DNA of 64,000 nucleotides from Oscillospiraceae bacterium (GTDB lineage Bacteria > Bacillota > Clostridia > Oscillospirales > Acutalibacteraceae): positions 1 to 64,000 of the forward strand of contig SVPL01000001.1 of the NCBI GenBank assembly GCA_015065925.1. The letters run 5' to 3'. Below are positions 56,610-64,000 of the stretch, in pieces. Positions within the stretch are counted from its first letter, which is position 1. Each line of letters opens with the position of its first letter. Both the position numbers and the translations under genes were made by a program. The notes beneath the pieces are model-generated. The model ran no database searches and was not told the origin of the DNA. It worked only from the letters and a program-made list of their open reading frames with translations.

Positions 56610-58793
56610 TCATCGATAGCTGACCTCTTTATAAATTGTTCCAGCAAAGGTGAATAACTGCTGAAGCAGAACAAATACCATCATAATAACGAATACACAA
56701 ACAAGCATTCCCAAAATAATAACTGCCGACATAATTAAGAATTTGAAGAAGCCAAATTCGTGTACTGTCATAATACCTACACAAAGCATAATTGCGGTAA
56801 GTGCAAGGCATACAGTGGAAATTGCGGTGATAACAAGTGCTTCCTCAGGCACAAGTACATTCGAAAGTATTGTGGTAAGCACAGAGCTTATAATCTGAGG
56901 AATTAATGCGTAACAGGTTACAATGTAAACCTGCTTCATATTACCTTTACCCTGGAAGAGTGTGGTAAGTCCCCAGTTAACAACTGTCCAAAGAAGTACA
57001 ATACCAAATGTACGAATAAATGAGAAGCCTGCGCTGTAGTTGGATTTATCTATCATTCTATACATAAATCCATAATAGATTTCACTACATACTGTTGTAA
57101 TGAAGTAGATAACCAATAAAAGTGTTGCAAGCTTTGCCGAACCTTTATTGTAATATCTTACCTGCTGTGAGCCCTCAAAAGGATGAACCACACAGTTGAA
57201 CATAGTTGACACTGCAGGATTTTTAATAAGCTTCTTTTCCTTCTTTTTCATATATACAAAGAAGAAGATAAGTCCGCCTACAACAGCGATTGCAAGAATG
57301 AACATCCAAACAAAGTTTTCTGCAAGATAGTCATTTCTTACGAAGGTAAAAGCTGATGCATAGGTATCCTGGTCAAAGCCAAGCTCAGCGTATTCAAGAG
57401 TTTTTTCGTACTCCTCTTTAACCAAGGCTGCACGGGAAAGTCCTCTATATGCCAGCTGAGAGTTACGGTCAAAGGTAAGAGCCTCGTTCCAATATTTTTC
57501 AGCCTCAACATAGTCACCTGCATTGGTGAGAGCCTGTGCTTTTTTAACCAAAGAACCATATTCTGTAGGCTTGAAAACGGTAAGAGAATTTAAAAGCTCA
57601 TCTACAACATATACCTTTTCGGTTTTGTCGTCTACCTGAATATTAATAGGTTTACGGAAGGTACCCTGCTGACCGCCTTCACCAAAGCCGCCGCCGAATA
57701 CAGAAAGCTGATTACACTCCTGGTCGTAAATAAATACGTGACCGTAGGTACCGCAAAGACCGTACATATAACCGTAGGAGTCAACATCCATAGAGGTTAT
57801 ATAACTGGTTTTCCAAGAGTAGTAGCCCTGCATATTAGGATACTGCTGACCAAGACCGTCAGAGAAGTTAAAGCTTTCAGCCGAAGTAACATTGGTAGTA
57901 GTTTTATTCTTAAGAACATTAATACCACCTGGAGAAAGCTTTTTAAGCTGACCTGTGTTGGTAGAGTTGGTTTGTGAAGGTGCAGTAGCGGTGTAAATGA
58001 AGTTATCTGCATCTACTGAGATGTCGGTAAAGCAGTAGGGCAAGGTTTGTTCCTTGGTTTCGTGCTGTGCATCCGACATAATGTAAAGCTCATAAATTCG
58101 GGTGAATATATCCAAAATGGAGCCTGAAACCGAGTTAGCGCCGTAAAATCCCGAAAATTCAAGATTGTTATCATACAAAACGGCGCCGTAGTAAGAACCG
58201 TTACTGAGAACATAAATGTAACCTTCGGAGTCTACAACTATTTTTTCGGGTTTGTAGATGAAGTTTTCAGGAATAACATCATCCTCGGGCAAATAAAGAA
58301 CATTTAAGCCAACACCGTTTATATCACAAATAACTACGCGCTCGTTACCTTGGTCAGCAATATAAAGCTCACCCTTCTTGGTAACAAAAACTGAGCAAGG
58401 AGTGTTAAAAGTAAGCTCTTCGCCCTTGTAATTAACCGAAGTCAAAACCTTTTTCAAGGTATAGTCGGAATTCATAATAACAATGCGGTTGTTACCTTTA
58501 TCGGTAAAATAGATAAAACCTGCATCATCAACAAAAACATCTGTTGGGGTAGCAAAAGCAGTTAAACCAAGGTCTGCGCCTGTAATGGTTGTTTCATACT
58601 CATACATAGCGGCAGAAGAAACGGCATTTTTGTTACCGGGGGCAGACCAATAGGTGTATGTATCGTATGGGTCCTGACTTATGCGCTGAGCAGATACAGG
58701 AACCATAAATATTGACATTACAATACCTACAAGCATTACCAGAAGGATAGCTTTACGATACATTCCACCCTTTAATAAGGGATTTTTATTCAT
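56610..58793 (-). CDS. NHL beta-propeller - TPR - Yip1 membrane fusion protein
   Basis: 727 aa with GGAGGAAAGTATT before the ATG. A signal or anchor segment (KAILLVMLVGIVMSIFMV) is followed by an extracytoplasmic NHL propeller (about 60-430; rungs FVDDAGFIYFTDKGNNRIVI, VTKKGELYIADQGNERVVI). Two or three TPR-like helices follow (VEAEKYWNEALTFDRNSQLA), then a transmembrane helix near 520 and a C-terminal Yip1 domain of about five helices. NHL propellers bind proteins or sugars; Yip1 proteins associate with membrane complexes. Lying between the two importer sets, it may be a scaffold joining binding proteins to permeases. That role is inference. Confidence 0.87.
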   Translation of the reverse strand: MNKNPLLKGGMYRKAILLVMLVGIVMSIFMVPVSAQRISQDPYDTYTYWSAPGNKNAVSSAAMYEYETTITGADLGLTAFATPTDVFVDDAGFIYFTDKGNNRIVIMNSDYTLKKVLTSVNYKGEELTFNTPCSVFVTKKGELYIADQGNERVVICDINGVGLNVLYLPEDDVIPENFIYKPEKIVVDSEGYIYVLSNGSYYGAVLYDNNLEFSGFYGANSVSGSILDIFTRIYELYIMSDAQHETKEQTLPYCFTDISVDADNFIYTATAPSQTNSTNTGQLKKLSPGGINVLKNKTTTNVTSAESFNFSDGLGQQYPNMQGYYSWKTSYITSMDVDSYGYMYGLCGTYGHVFIYDQECNQLSVFGGGFGEGGQQGTFRKPINIQVDDKTEKVYVVDELLNSLTVFKPTEYGSLVKKAQALTNAGDYVEAEKYWNEALTFDRNSQLAYRGLSRAALVKEEYEKTLEYAELGFDQDTYASAFTFVRNDYLAENFVWMFILAIAVVGGLIFFFVYMKKKEKKLIKNPAVSTMFNCVVHPFEGSQQVRYYNKGSAKLATLLLVIYFITTVCSEIYYGFMYRMIDKSNYSAGFSFIRTFGIVLLWTVVNWGLTTLFQGKGNMKQVYIVTCYALIPQIISSVLTTILSNVLVPEEALVITAISTVCLALTAIMLCVGIMTVHEFGFFKFLIMSAVIILGMLVCVFVIMMVFVLLQQLFTFAGTIYKEVSYR

Positions 58794-58811
58794 AATACTT
58801 TCCTCCTATGC

Positions 58812-59729
58812 TTATTTAATACCCGAGCTACTCATGGTCTGGGTAACACTTCTTTGAGTTACCAAGTACACCAGAATAGGCGGAATCATCATAATAACCG
58901 TAACAGCCATGGCGCATCCCTGACGGGCAATACCACTCTGTGCAATGGTAGAAGCCGCAAAGGGAAGGGTCTTAAGCTCTTCACTAAAGATTGTACCACC
59001 GGGTTGAATTGCCCAAAGGTCGCGGAAGGAGAAGAGGGTAAGGGTAAGCCAAGCGGGCTTAACATTGGGCATTGCAATCTGCCAGAAGGTTCTGAAGGAA
59101 CCTGCGCCATCAATCTTAGCTGCTTCAATCAAAGCATCGGGAACATTGGTGTCCATAAACTGTTTCATAAGGAATACACCCATTGAAGAAGGAATAGCGG
59201 GTAGGATGTATGCCCAATATGTATCTATCATTCCAAGTGAGGAATAGATAAGATAACGGGGGATTTCCAAGGTATATGCATTATAAAGAAGTGACATCTG
59301 GATAATAGTGAATATTATCTTTTTGCCGGGGATATTGGTTTTTGAAAGTACATAAGCAGCTGCCGAACCAACCAAAACGTGAAGGAAGGTGGTTACAACA
59401 CTTATGAATATACTGTTAAATGCATATCTGGAAAGGGGAACTGCAAGGTTATCCAAAAGGCTTGGAAGTGTGAGATAACTTGCAAATGTAGGTGAAATTA
59501 CATAGAAACGGGGCGGGAAAACAAGGAGTTCGTCCAAGGGCTTGAAGGAGGTGATAATACAGTAATACATAGGAAGTATTGAGAACAAGCCAAAAAGGAT
59601 TAAGAACAAGGTGTAGAAGAAGTTTCCGCCTTTACTACGGGTAAATCTTTTATACTGATCGCGTCTGGCTGCTTTTAATTTAAGCTTTTTAAGCCTTCTT
59701 GCATCAGCTTTGCTCATTGTAGCTTGCAT
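58812..59729 (-). CDS. Carbohydrate ABC transporter permease (MalG type), second set
   Basis: A 305-aa permease with a basic N-terminus (ADARRLKKLKLKAARRDQYK) and six helices; EAA loop VPDALIEAAKIDGAGSFRTF. GGGGAGGTAAGATAA precedes the ATG. It lies 5 nt after its partner permease. The sequence is clearly different from the 52068 permease, so this is a separate importer rather than a recent duplicate. Confidence 0.93.
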   Translation of the reverse strand: MQATMSKADARRLKKLKLKAARRDQYKRFTRSKGGNFFYTLFLILFGLFSILPMYYCIITSFKPLDELLVFPPRFYVISPTFASYLTLPSLLDNLAVPLSRYAFNSIFISVVTTFLHVLVGSAAAYVLSKTNIPGKKIIFTIIQMSLLYNAYTLEIPRYLIYSSLGMIDTYWAYILPAIPSSMGVFLMKQFMDTNVPDALIEAAKIDGAGSFRTFWQIAMPNVKPAWLTLTLFSFRDLWAIQPGGTIFSEELKTLPFAASTIAQSGIARQGCAMAVTVIMMIPPILVYLVTQRSVTQTMSSSGIK

Positions 59730-59734
59730 TTATC

Positions 59735-60661
59735 TTACCTCCCCGCCATATTTACTAGTTTACCAAGAAGTGACTTGGTAGCGAACATTAATACGAATAG
59801 CACAACCGATATTGCCGCGGCGTAACCCATTTCATAACGGGATGTACCAACGTCGGTTATAAGTGATACCAAGGTATCTGCTGAGTTGTTGATACTGGGG
59901 TATCCGCAAAGCGCAATAGGAACAACGCTTATAGAGAATGCTGCCTGGATTTGCATAACAACACCGAACATCAAAATGCTCTTCATTGAAGGAATTGTGA
60001 TGTACCAAAGCTCGTGCCAACGGTTTTTAACACCGTCAATAGCACCTGCTTCATAAAGCTCGGGGTTAACATTCTGCAAACCTGAAATGTTTGAAAGGAA
60101 GGTAACACCCATACTCATCCACAACTGTACTATACATATAATGGGTAGAGCGTAACTTGGATTTTTAAGCCACTGAACAGGCTCAACAATAAGTCCAAAG
60201 GAAAGAAGTGTACTGTTTATGTAACCGTAGGCATCACCGCTGAAAAGTATCTGCCAAATAAAGTAAACGTTACCGGCAAGGGCGGGTGCATAGAACATAA
60301 AGGAAAGAAGTGTACGGATTGTAGGACCAAATTCGTTAACCATCCAAGCAAGCATAAAGGCGATAAGGAAGCCCAAAGGACCTGTAACTATTGCCAAAAC
60401 AAGGGTATTACTGAGTGCTTTTGGGAAAACATCGTCCTGAACGAACATACGCAGGTAATTATCAACACCTGCAAAACGCGGTAAGGAAACTGCGTCAAAA
60501 TCGAAAAAGCTTAATACTACTGAGCTTAATACGGGTAATACTGTAAAAGTAAAGAAAAGGATAAAGAAGGGTGCAAGCATTAAATAATACACAAAATTGT
60601 TAGAAAACTTTTCTTTTCTTTTAATAACCAGATTTAACGGTTCTTTATTAGCTGTTGTCAT
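59735..60661 (-). CDS. Carbohydrate ABC transporter permease (MalF type), second set
   Basis: A 308-aa permease, six helices; EAA loop VNPELYEAGAIDGVKNRWHE. A short 25-residue N-terminal tail, unlike the long tail of the 53062 permease. AAAAGGAGGGCTAAC precedes the ATG. It starts 17 nt after the 1019-aa binding-protein gene, with which it forms the operon's first importer. Confidence 0.93.
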   Translation of the reverse strand: MTTANKEPLNLVIKRKEKFSNNFVYYLMLAPFFILFFTFTVLPVLSSVVLSFFDFDAVSLPRFAGVDNYLRMFVQDDVFPKALSNTLVLAIVTGPLGFLIAFMLAWMVNEFGPTIRTLLSFMFYAPALAGNVYFIWQILFSGDAYGYINSTLLSFGLIVEPVQWLKNPSYALPIICIVQLWMSMGVTFLSNISGLQNVNPELYEAGAIDGVKNRWHELWYITIPSMKSILMFGVVMQIQAAFSISVVPIALCGYPSINNSADTLVSLITDVGTSRYEMGYAAAISVVLFVLMFATKSLLGKLVNMAGR

Positions 60662-60678
60662 ACTTGTTAGCCCTCCTT

Positions 60679-63600
60679 TTACTTAACATTATACTGATTG
60701 CGCTTACGCTCAATCTCTGCATCGGAAATTTCTGCCCACTTAATCATCATATCCTTAGCGTTTTTGGAGTTGTTAACAACATTCCAATATGCCTGGTCGA
60801 TAGATCTTGCGGTGTAGTAACTACCCGGAATTTCAGGAACCTCTTTCATATTCTTCCACTGAGTGATAAGAGCATTAAGGCTATCCTTATCCCAACCCAT
60901 CTGCTTAAGAGCCTCGGGGTTAGCTGTAGCAACACGGCCCGAAACGCCAAGAATGGACTCACAGTTGTTGGAGTAGTTAAGCTGAGTATCTGCGCTGGTC
61001 CACCACTTAAGGAATTCCCAACCAAGGTCATGATTTTTAGAAACCTTTAAGATACCGCAGCCTGTACCCGAACCTGCCTGACAGTTATTGATGGTGCCGT
61101 CTTCATTTTTCATACCGGGGATGGGAACCATCTTCCACTTACCGGTAATTTCGGGAGCAGCCATTGTAAGCTGAATGTAAAGTGTATAGTTCTGAACACC
61201 CATAGGCATTGTACCTATACGGAAACGGTTGAAGAAGTCAGCCGTTACGGGGAATTTATACTCATTAAAGAAGTCAGTCCAGAATTCAAAAGCCTTAATA
61301 GATGTAGCTGAAGAAAGCTGAGTTGCCGAACCGTCTGCCTCGTAAATCTCTCCACCCATCTGCATTATAAAGGTAGGAAGAATACTAAGGGAACCAACAC
61401 CCGCATTAACCATAGCGGCAGTGGTGATTTGAGTATAAGGCAAGCTGGCTTGAAGGTTGTTTCTGTTGAAGAGGGCAGCAATCTGTAAATACTCATCCCA
61501 GGTTGTAGGAGGTTCAACTCCAAACTCCTCAAAAATATCGGTGCGATAGAAGAGCATATAGAAGTTAAGTGTATCAGGTAAAGCGTAAACACCTGCAGGC
61601 TTATCATCGGTAGAATCATCATCAAAGGTGAAGGGAAGCGCCGCGTCGGGAGTCATAAAGCGCTCCATAACCTGGTCATAATCGGGGAACTGAGTAAGAT
61701 CTACCATAGAACCACGAAGGGCAAGGTTAACAGGCTCAGAACGCGCCATATGTAATGAGCAGTCGGGAGCTTTACCCGAAAGAATTGCATGAACATAAGA
61801 TGCGTTAGACATTTTCAGGTTAACGCCTATACCTGTTTCGGGAGTGAAGGAGGACTGGATAAGGTTGTTAAGAACACGAATCTGGTCACGGCCCCAGTTA
61901 GCCCAAATGGTAATATTCTTTTCGGTTTCAAGGTCACCCGATATATTGTTATAGTCAGCGCTGAAGGAAGAGAAGAAACGCTGTGTGCTATAGCTTGTTT
62001 TTGCCCACCAGCTGGCTGTAGGATCAACAAAATTAGCATCGGGATCGCCAATTTCAATGTAATCTATGTTAAGTCCCATTTCCATCATTGAATAAACAAG
62101 GGCACTTACACTTGTGTAGTTGTTATAGAAAAGAGTCTTGTATTGGTGAGCAGTCCACTTATGCTCAACCATATCGTCTAAAACCTCGCAAAGTCCGCGA
62201 ATGGTGGTTGCGTTGGTACCACCTGCCTGACCTGCCAATTCCTCGGTCTTAGCAGCAATGCGATATAACTCCTGACTATACTCAGTAAGCTTTTCATTGA
62301 ACTGAGGAATTTGCTCAAAGAGATTATAGTCACGGCTGCTATCGGGGGACTCACCTGTGATTTTAATCATATCACGGTAAACATTACCAACCTTATAAAC
62401 AACTTCTTTAAGCTCGCGAACGGTATTTGTAAGTTCGCCAAGGTTAACCTCCATCGAAATAGTGTTAACACCTTTTTTAAAGTATATTAAATAAGCATTA
62501 CCGTTATCATCAGCAAACTCTGCGTGCTTCCAATCCAAATCATACTTAAAACACATATTCGCAGCCTCTGCAAATGGTACCTTACCGTTAATCAAAAGTT
62601 TACGGTAAGCATTACCATTAAGAACATGTGACTGCTTATAACGATATGCAAGCTTATAATAGCCTGCTTCCGGAACATTTACTTTCCAAGTGATGCGTTG
62701 ACCCGGACTTGCCCAGTTAACATTACCAATATAGTTAATACGTGTAAGATAAGGGTTAGAACCATTTACGGAAGAAACGCTGGGATCGGTTTGGTCGTAC
62801 TGCGCAACAAGAGAGTTAGCATTTTTGAATGTAGCATCCTCACCCTCGATTTTGATAGTGCCGGCGCTAACCTTTTTAGAGGTGTCGTACTCTGCAGAAA
62901 CATCAGCGTAGGATTTATACTGCTCAGGAACCTCAAGTACAATTGCATCTAAAGCAACGGGCTCTGCAACCGACTCAACAGCAATAGTATGTGCACCTGC
63001 TGTAAGAGCTACGGTAAAGGGCATTGATTCCAGACCTGTGGGGTCAACAAAGTATCCCTCCTGGAAGGCAAAATACTCGGTCTGCTCTGCCGCAAACTCA
63101 TTACCTATACCGTCGGTACGAACTGTTTGATAAAGCACATTACCCTCAGCATCGTATCTGGGATTGCCGTCTTTATCCAAAGCAACCTGATAAATGGGAT
63201 TGCCTTTTTCGTCATATTTAGCTTTGCCGTTTTCATCAACCTCAGTAACGGGCTCGTCTTTGAAAATACGAGGAAGCTCAAACTCCTTCATAGCCTCAAA
63301 CAGACGCTCACCGTCAATCTTAAGTCCTAATGCAACAGGGTTGTTACGGCCTTTCATAGCATAATATAAGAACTTAACGGTGTAAAGACCATCGGCAGGA
63401 ACATTAATGTTGTAGGTTAAATAACCGTCCTCATTAGTCCACTCTACTACGGTTTTTCTTCCCTCACCGTTTTCGAGCTCCGATACATCTACCTTTTTAA
63501 CCTCGGCATTAACGGAAGATGCAAAGTCGGTTGCATCAATCACAATATCCTCGGTTGCATCGGTAAAACCACCCTTGTCAGACATATAGTCCTCATAAGA

Positions 63601-63738
63601 TGGCAATTCAGACGAAACGGGGATTTTATCTACCGTATTGGCAGACTCCTGAGCTTCGCCTGCGGCTGAAGCGCCGGTTATAAAAACAGATGTTAAAATC
63701 ATAACCATTGCTAAAACCAAGCTTAACTTTCTTTTCAT
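60679..63738 (-). CDS. Very large (1019 aa) extracellular substrate-binding protein with N-terminal carbohydrate-binding-like modules
   Basis: Signal peptide MKRKLSLVLAMVMILTSVF...ASA with no lipobox Cys, unlike usual Gram-positive binding proteins. Residues about 55-280 and 290-450 are two beta-sandwich modules resembling CBM6/CBM35 (DGLYTVKFLYYAMKGRN; VPEAGYYKLAYRYKQSH). The first contains an inserted D-x-x-G-N-x-x-Y repeat (DEKGNPIYQVALDKDGNPRY). A helical linker (about 460-560) leads to a type 1 solute-binding domain (NITIWANWGRDQIRVLNNLI, GKAPDCSLHMARSEPV, LFYRTDIFEEFGVEPPTTWD), more than twice the normal size overall. GGAGGTTAGATC precedes the ATG. First gene of the importer operon. Confidence 0.9.
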   Translation of the reverse strand: MKRKLSLVLAMVMILTSVFITGASAAGEAQESANTVDKIPVSSELPSYEDYMSDKGGFTDATEDIVIDATDFASSVNAEVKKVDVSELENGEGRKTVVEWTNEDGYLTYNINVPADGLYTVKFLYYAMKGRNNPVALGLKIDGERLFEAMKEFELPRIFKDEPVTEVDENGKAKYDEKGNPIYQVALDKDGNPRYDAEGNVLYQTVRTDGIGNEFAAEQTEYFAFQEGYFVDPTGLESMPFTVALTAGAHTIAVESVAEPVALDAIVLEVPEQYKSYADVSAEYDTSKKVSAGTIKIEGEDATFKNANSLVAQYDQTDPSVSSVNGSNPYLTRINYIGNVNWASPGQRITWKVNVPEAGYYKLAYRYKQSHVLNGNAYRKLLINGKVPFAEAANMCFKYDLDWKHAEFADDNGNAYLIYFKKGVNTISMEVNLGELTNTVRELKEVVYKVGNVYRDMIKITGESPDSSRDYNLFEQIPQFNEKLTEYSQELYRIAAKTEELAGQAGGTNATTIRGLCEVLDDMVEHKWTAHQYKTLFYNNYTSVSALVYSMMEMGLNIDYIEIGDPDANFVDPTASWWAKTSYSTQRFFSSFSADYNNISGDLETEKNITIWANWGRDQIRVLNNLIQSSFTPETGIGVNLKMSNASYVHAILSGKAPDCSLHMARSEPVNLALRGSMVDLTQFPDYDQVMERFMTPDAALPFTFDDDSTDDKPAGVYALPDTLNFYMLFYRTDIFEEFGVEPPTTWDEYLQIAALFNRNNLQASLPYTQITTAAMVNAGVGSLSILPTFIMQMGGEIYEADGSATQLSSATSIKAFEFWTDFFNEYKFPVTADFFNRFRIGTMPMGVQNYTLYIQLTMAAPEITGKWKMVPIPGMKNEDGTINNCQAGSGTGCGILKVSKNHDLGWEFLKWWTSADTQLNYSNNCESILGVSGRVATANPEALKQMGWDKDSLNALITQWKNMKEVPEIPGSYYTARSIDQAYWNVVNNSKNAKDMMIKWAEISDAEIERKRNQYNVK

Positions 63739-63828
63739 TGATCTAACCTCCGATTCCGATTGACAGGCTCAAGTCCTGCTAACCTTTTTTAAAAAGCCTT
63801 ATCTTACAACGCAGTTTCTGCAAGTGAA

Positions 63829-63889
63829 CCCTATATATAATATGTATAGGGAAATCAACTTAAAGATATCTGCGAAAAAACAGATTATA
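63829..63889 (-). promoter_or_regulatory. Promoter region and near-perfect palindrome upstream of the importer operon
   Basis: Minus strand: a perfect -10 TATAAT (63884-63889) with only a weak -35 match about 18-19 nt upstream. Downstream, in the leader, a 23-bp near-perfect palindrome with arms CCCTATA/TATAGGG (63829-63851), suited to a repressor or a small hairpin. The rest of the upstream region to 64000 is AT-rich, with no gene seen. Confidence 0.5.
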
Positions 63890-64000
63890 AGACGGAAAAT
63901 ACCGCCTTAGTGAATTTTTTTCACCAAAACGTTGCCTTTTTTCTAGTATTTTCCTCTATTTTCGGTCTGCGAAATCATAAATTCCACATATTTTAACTGG

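Noticed and set aside
52068-60661. The two permease pairs as a recent tandem duplication
   Set aside because: N-terminal tails, loop sizes and EAA loops differ strongly; they look like two independent importers.
63890-63960. Catabolite-repression (cre) site upstream of the importer operon (AAAACGTT core)
   Set aside because: The flanks match the cre consensus poorly on both sides.

Overview
This 64 kb window looks like chromosome from a low-to-moderate GC Clostridia (Bacillota), most likely an uncultured gut Oscillospirales or Ruminococcaceae-type bacterium. The basis is Gram-positive gene families (KtrA/KtrB, NiaR, DUF1292, CotH/VTC/DUF4956), very large sortase- or membrane-anchored surface proteins, ATPase-less carbohydrate ABC importers, strong GGAGG ribosome binding sites, and a bile-salt-hydrolase-type enzyme. 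Most genes lie on the minus strand. No rRNA, tRNA, CRISPR array or transposase gene was recognised.

Layout. 1-2 kb: 5' part of a secreted surface protein that runs off the window. 2.2-4.4 kb: potassium uptake pair trkA/trkH (KtrA/KtrB type), with an odd in-frame tail after the trkA stop. 4.4-8.1 kb: nadA-nadB-nadC-niaR, a de novo NAD operon with its repressor and a promoter/operator. 8.2-16.7 kb: a 2241-aa VWA/isopeptide-pilin/DUF11 surface protein, a small Cys-rich protein and a two-headed regulator. 16.8-23.5 kb: aspS, an MgsA homologue lacking its catalytic Asp, a MinD-like ATPase, rsmA, and a P-type ATPase with several eroded signature motifs. 23.6-26.9 kb: a restriction-modification island (controller protein with tandem operator boxes, endonuclease, beta-class methylase, small winged-helix protein, and a convergent Dam-type methylase). 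27.0-28.1 kb: DUF1292 gene, a probable 6S RNA and a 56-aa membrane peptide missing from the ORF track. 28.2-33.6 kb: Cthe_2159-like lipoprotein, DUF4956, VTC domain and CotH. 33.7-38 kb (plus strand): asnB, a ComEC-like metallo-beta-lactamase-fold protein, pgeF and rpiB. 38.2-42.3 kb: double beta-helix GH55-like protein, choloylglycine-hydrolase-type enzyme, nadE. 42.3-42.8 kb: a cluster of intergenic repeats. 42.8-63.7 kb: a minus-strand polysaccharide-capture locus containing two complete importer sets (two binding proteins, four permeases), a DUF5696 lipoprotein, an NHL-TPR-Yip1 fusion, an 1860-aa surface protein and a TIM-barrel glycosidase lipoprotein.

How it works together. The last 21 kb reads as one functional unit: an anchored multi-module glycan binder and a surface glycosidase feed two binding-protein-dependent importers whose ATPase must be encoded elsewhere. 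The nad genes supply NAD and are probably switched by NiaR in response to niacin. The restriction-modification system is probably timed by its controller protein. The strongest leads for new biology are the motif-eroded P-type ATPase, the MgsA homologue with Asp replaced by Phe, the 1019-aa binding protein without a lipobox beside the NHL-Yip1 fusion, the 6S locus, and the dispersed palindromic repeat families at 27.5, 38.1 and 42.3-42.7 kb.
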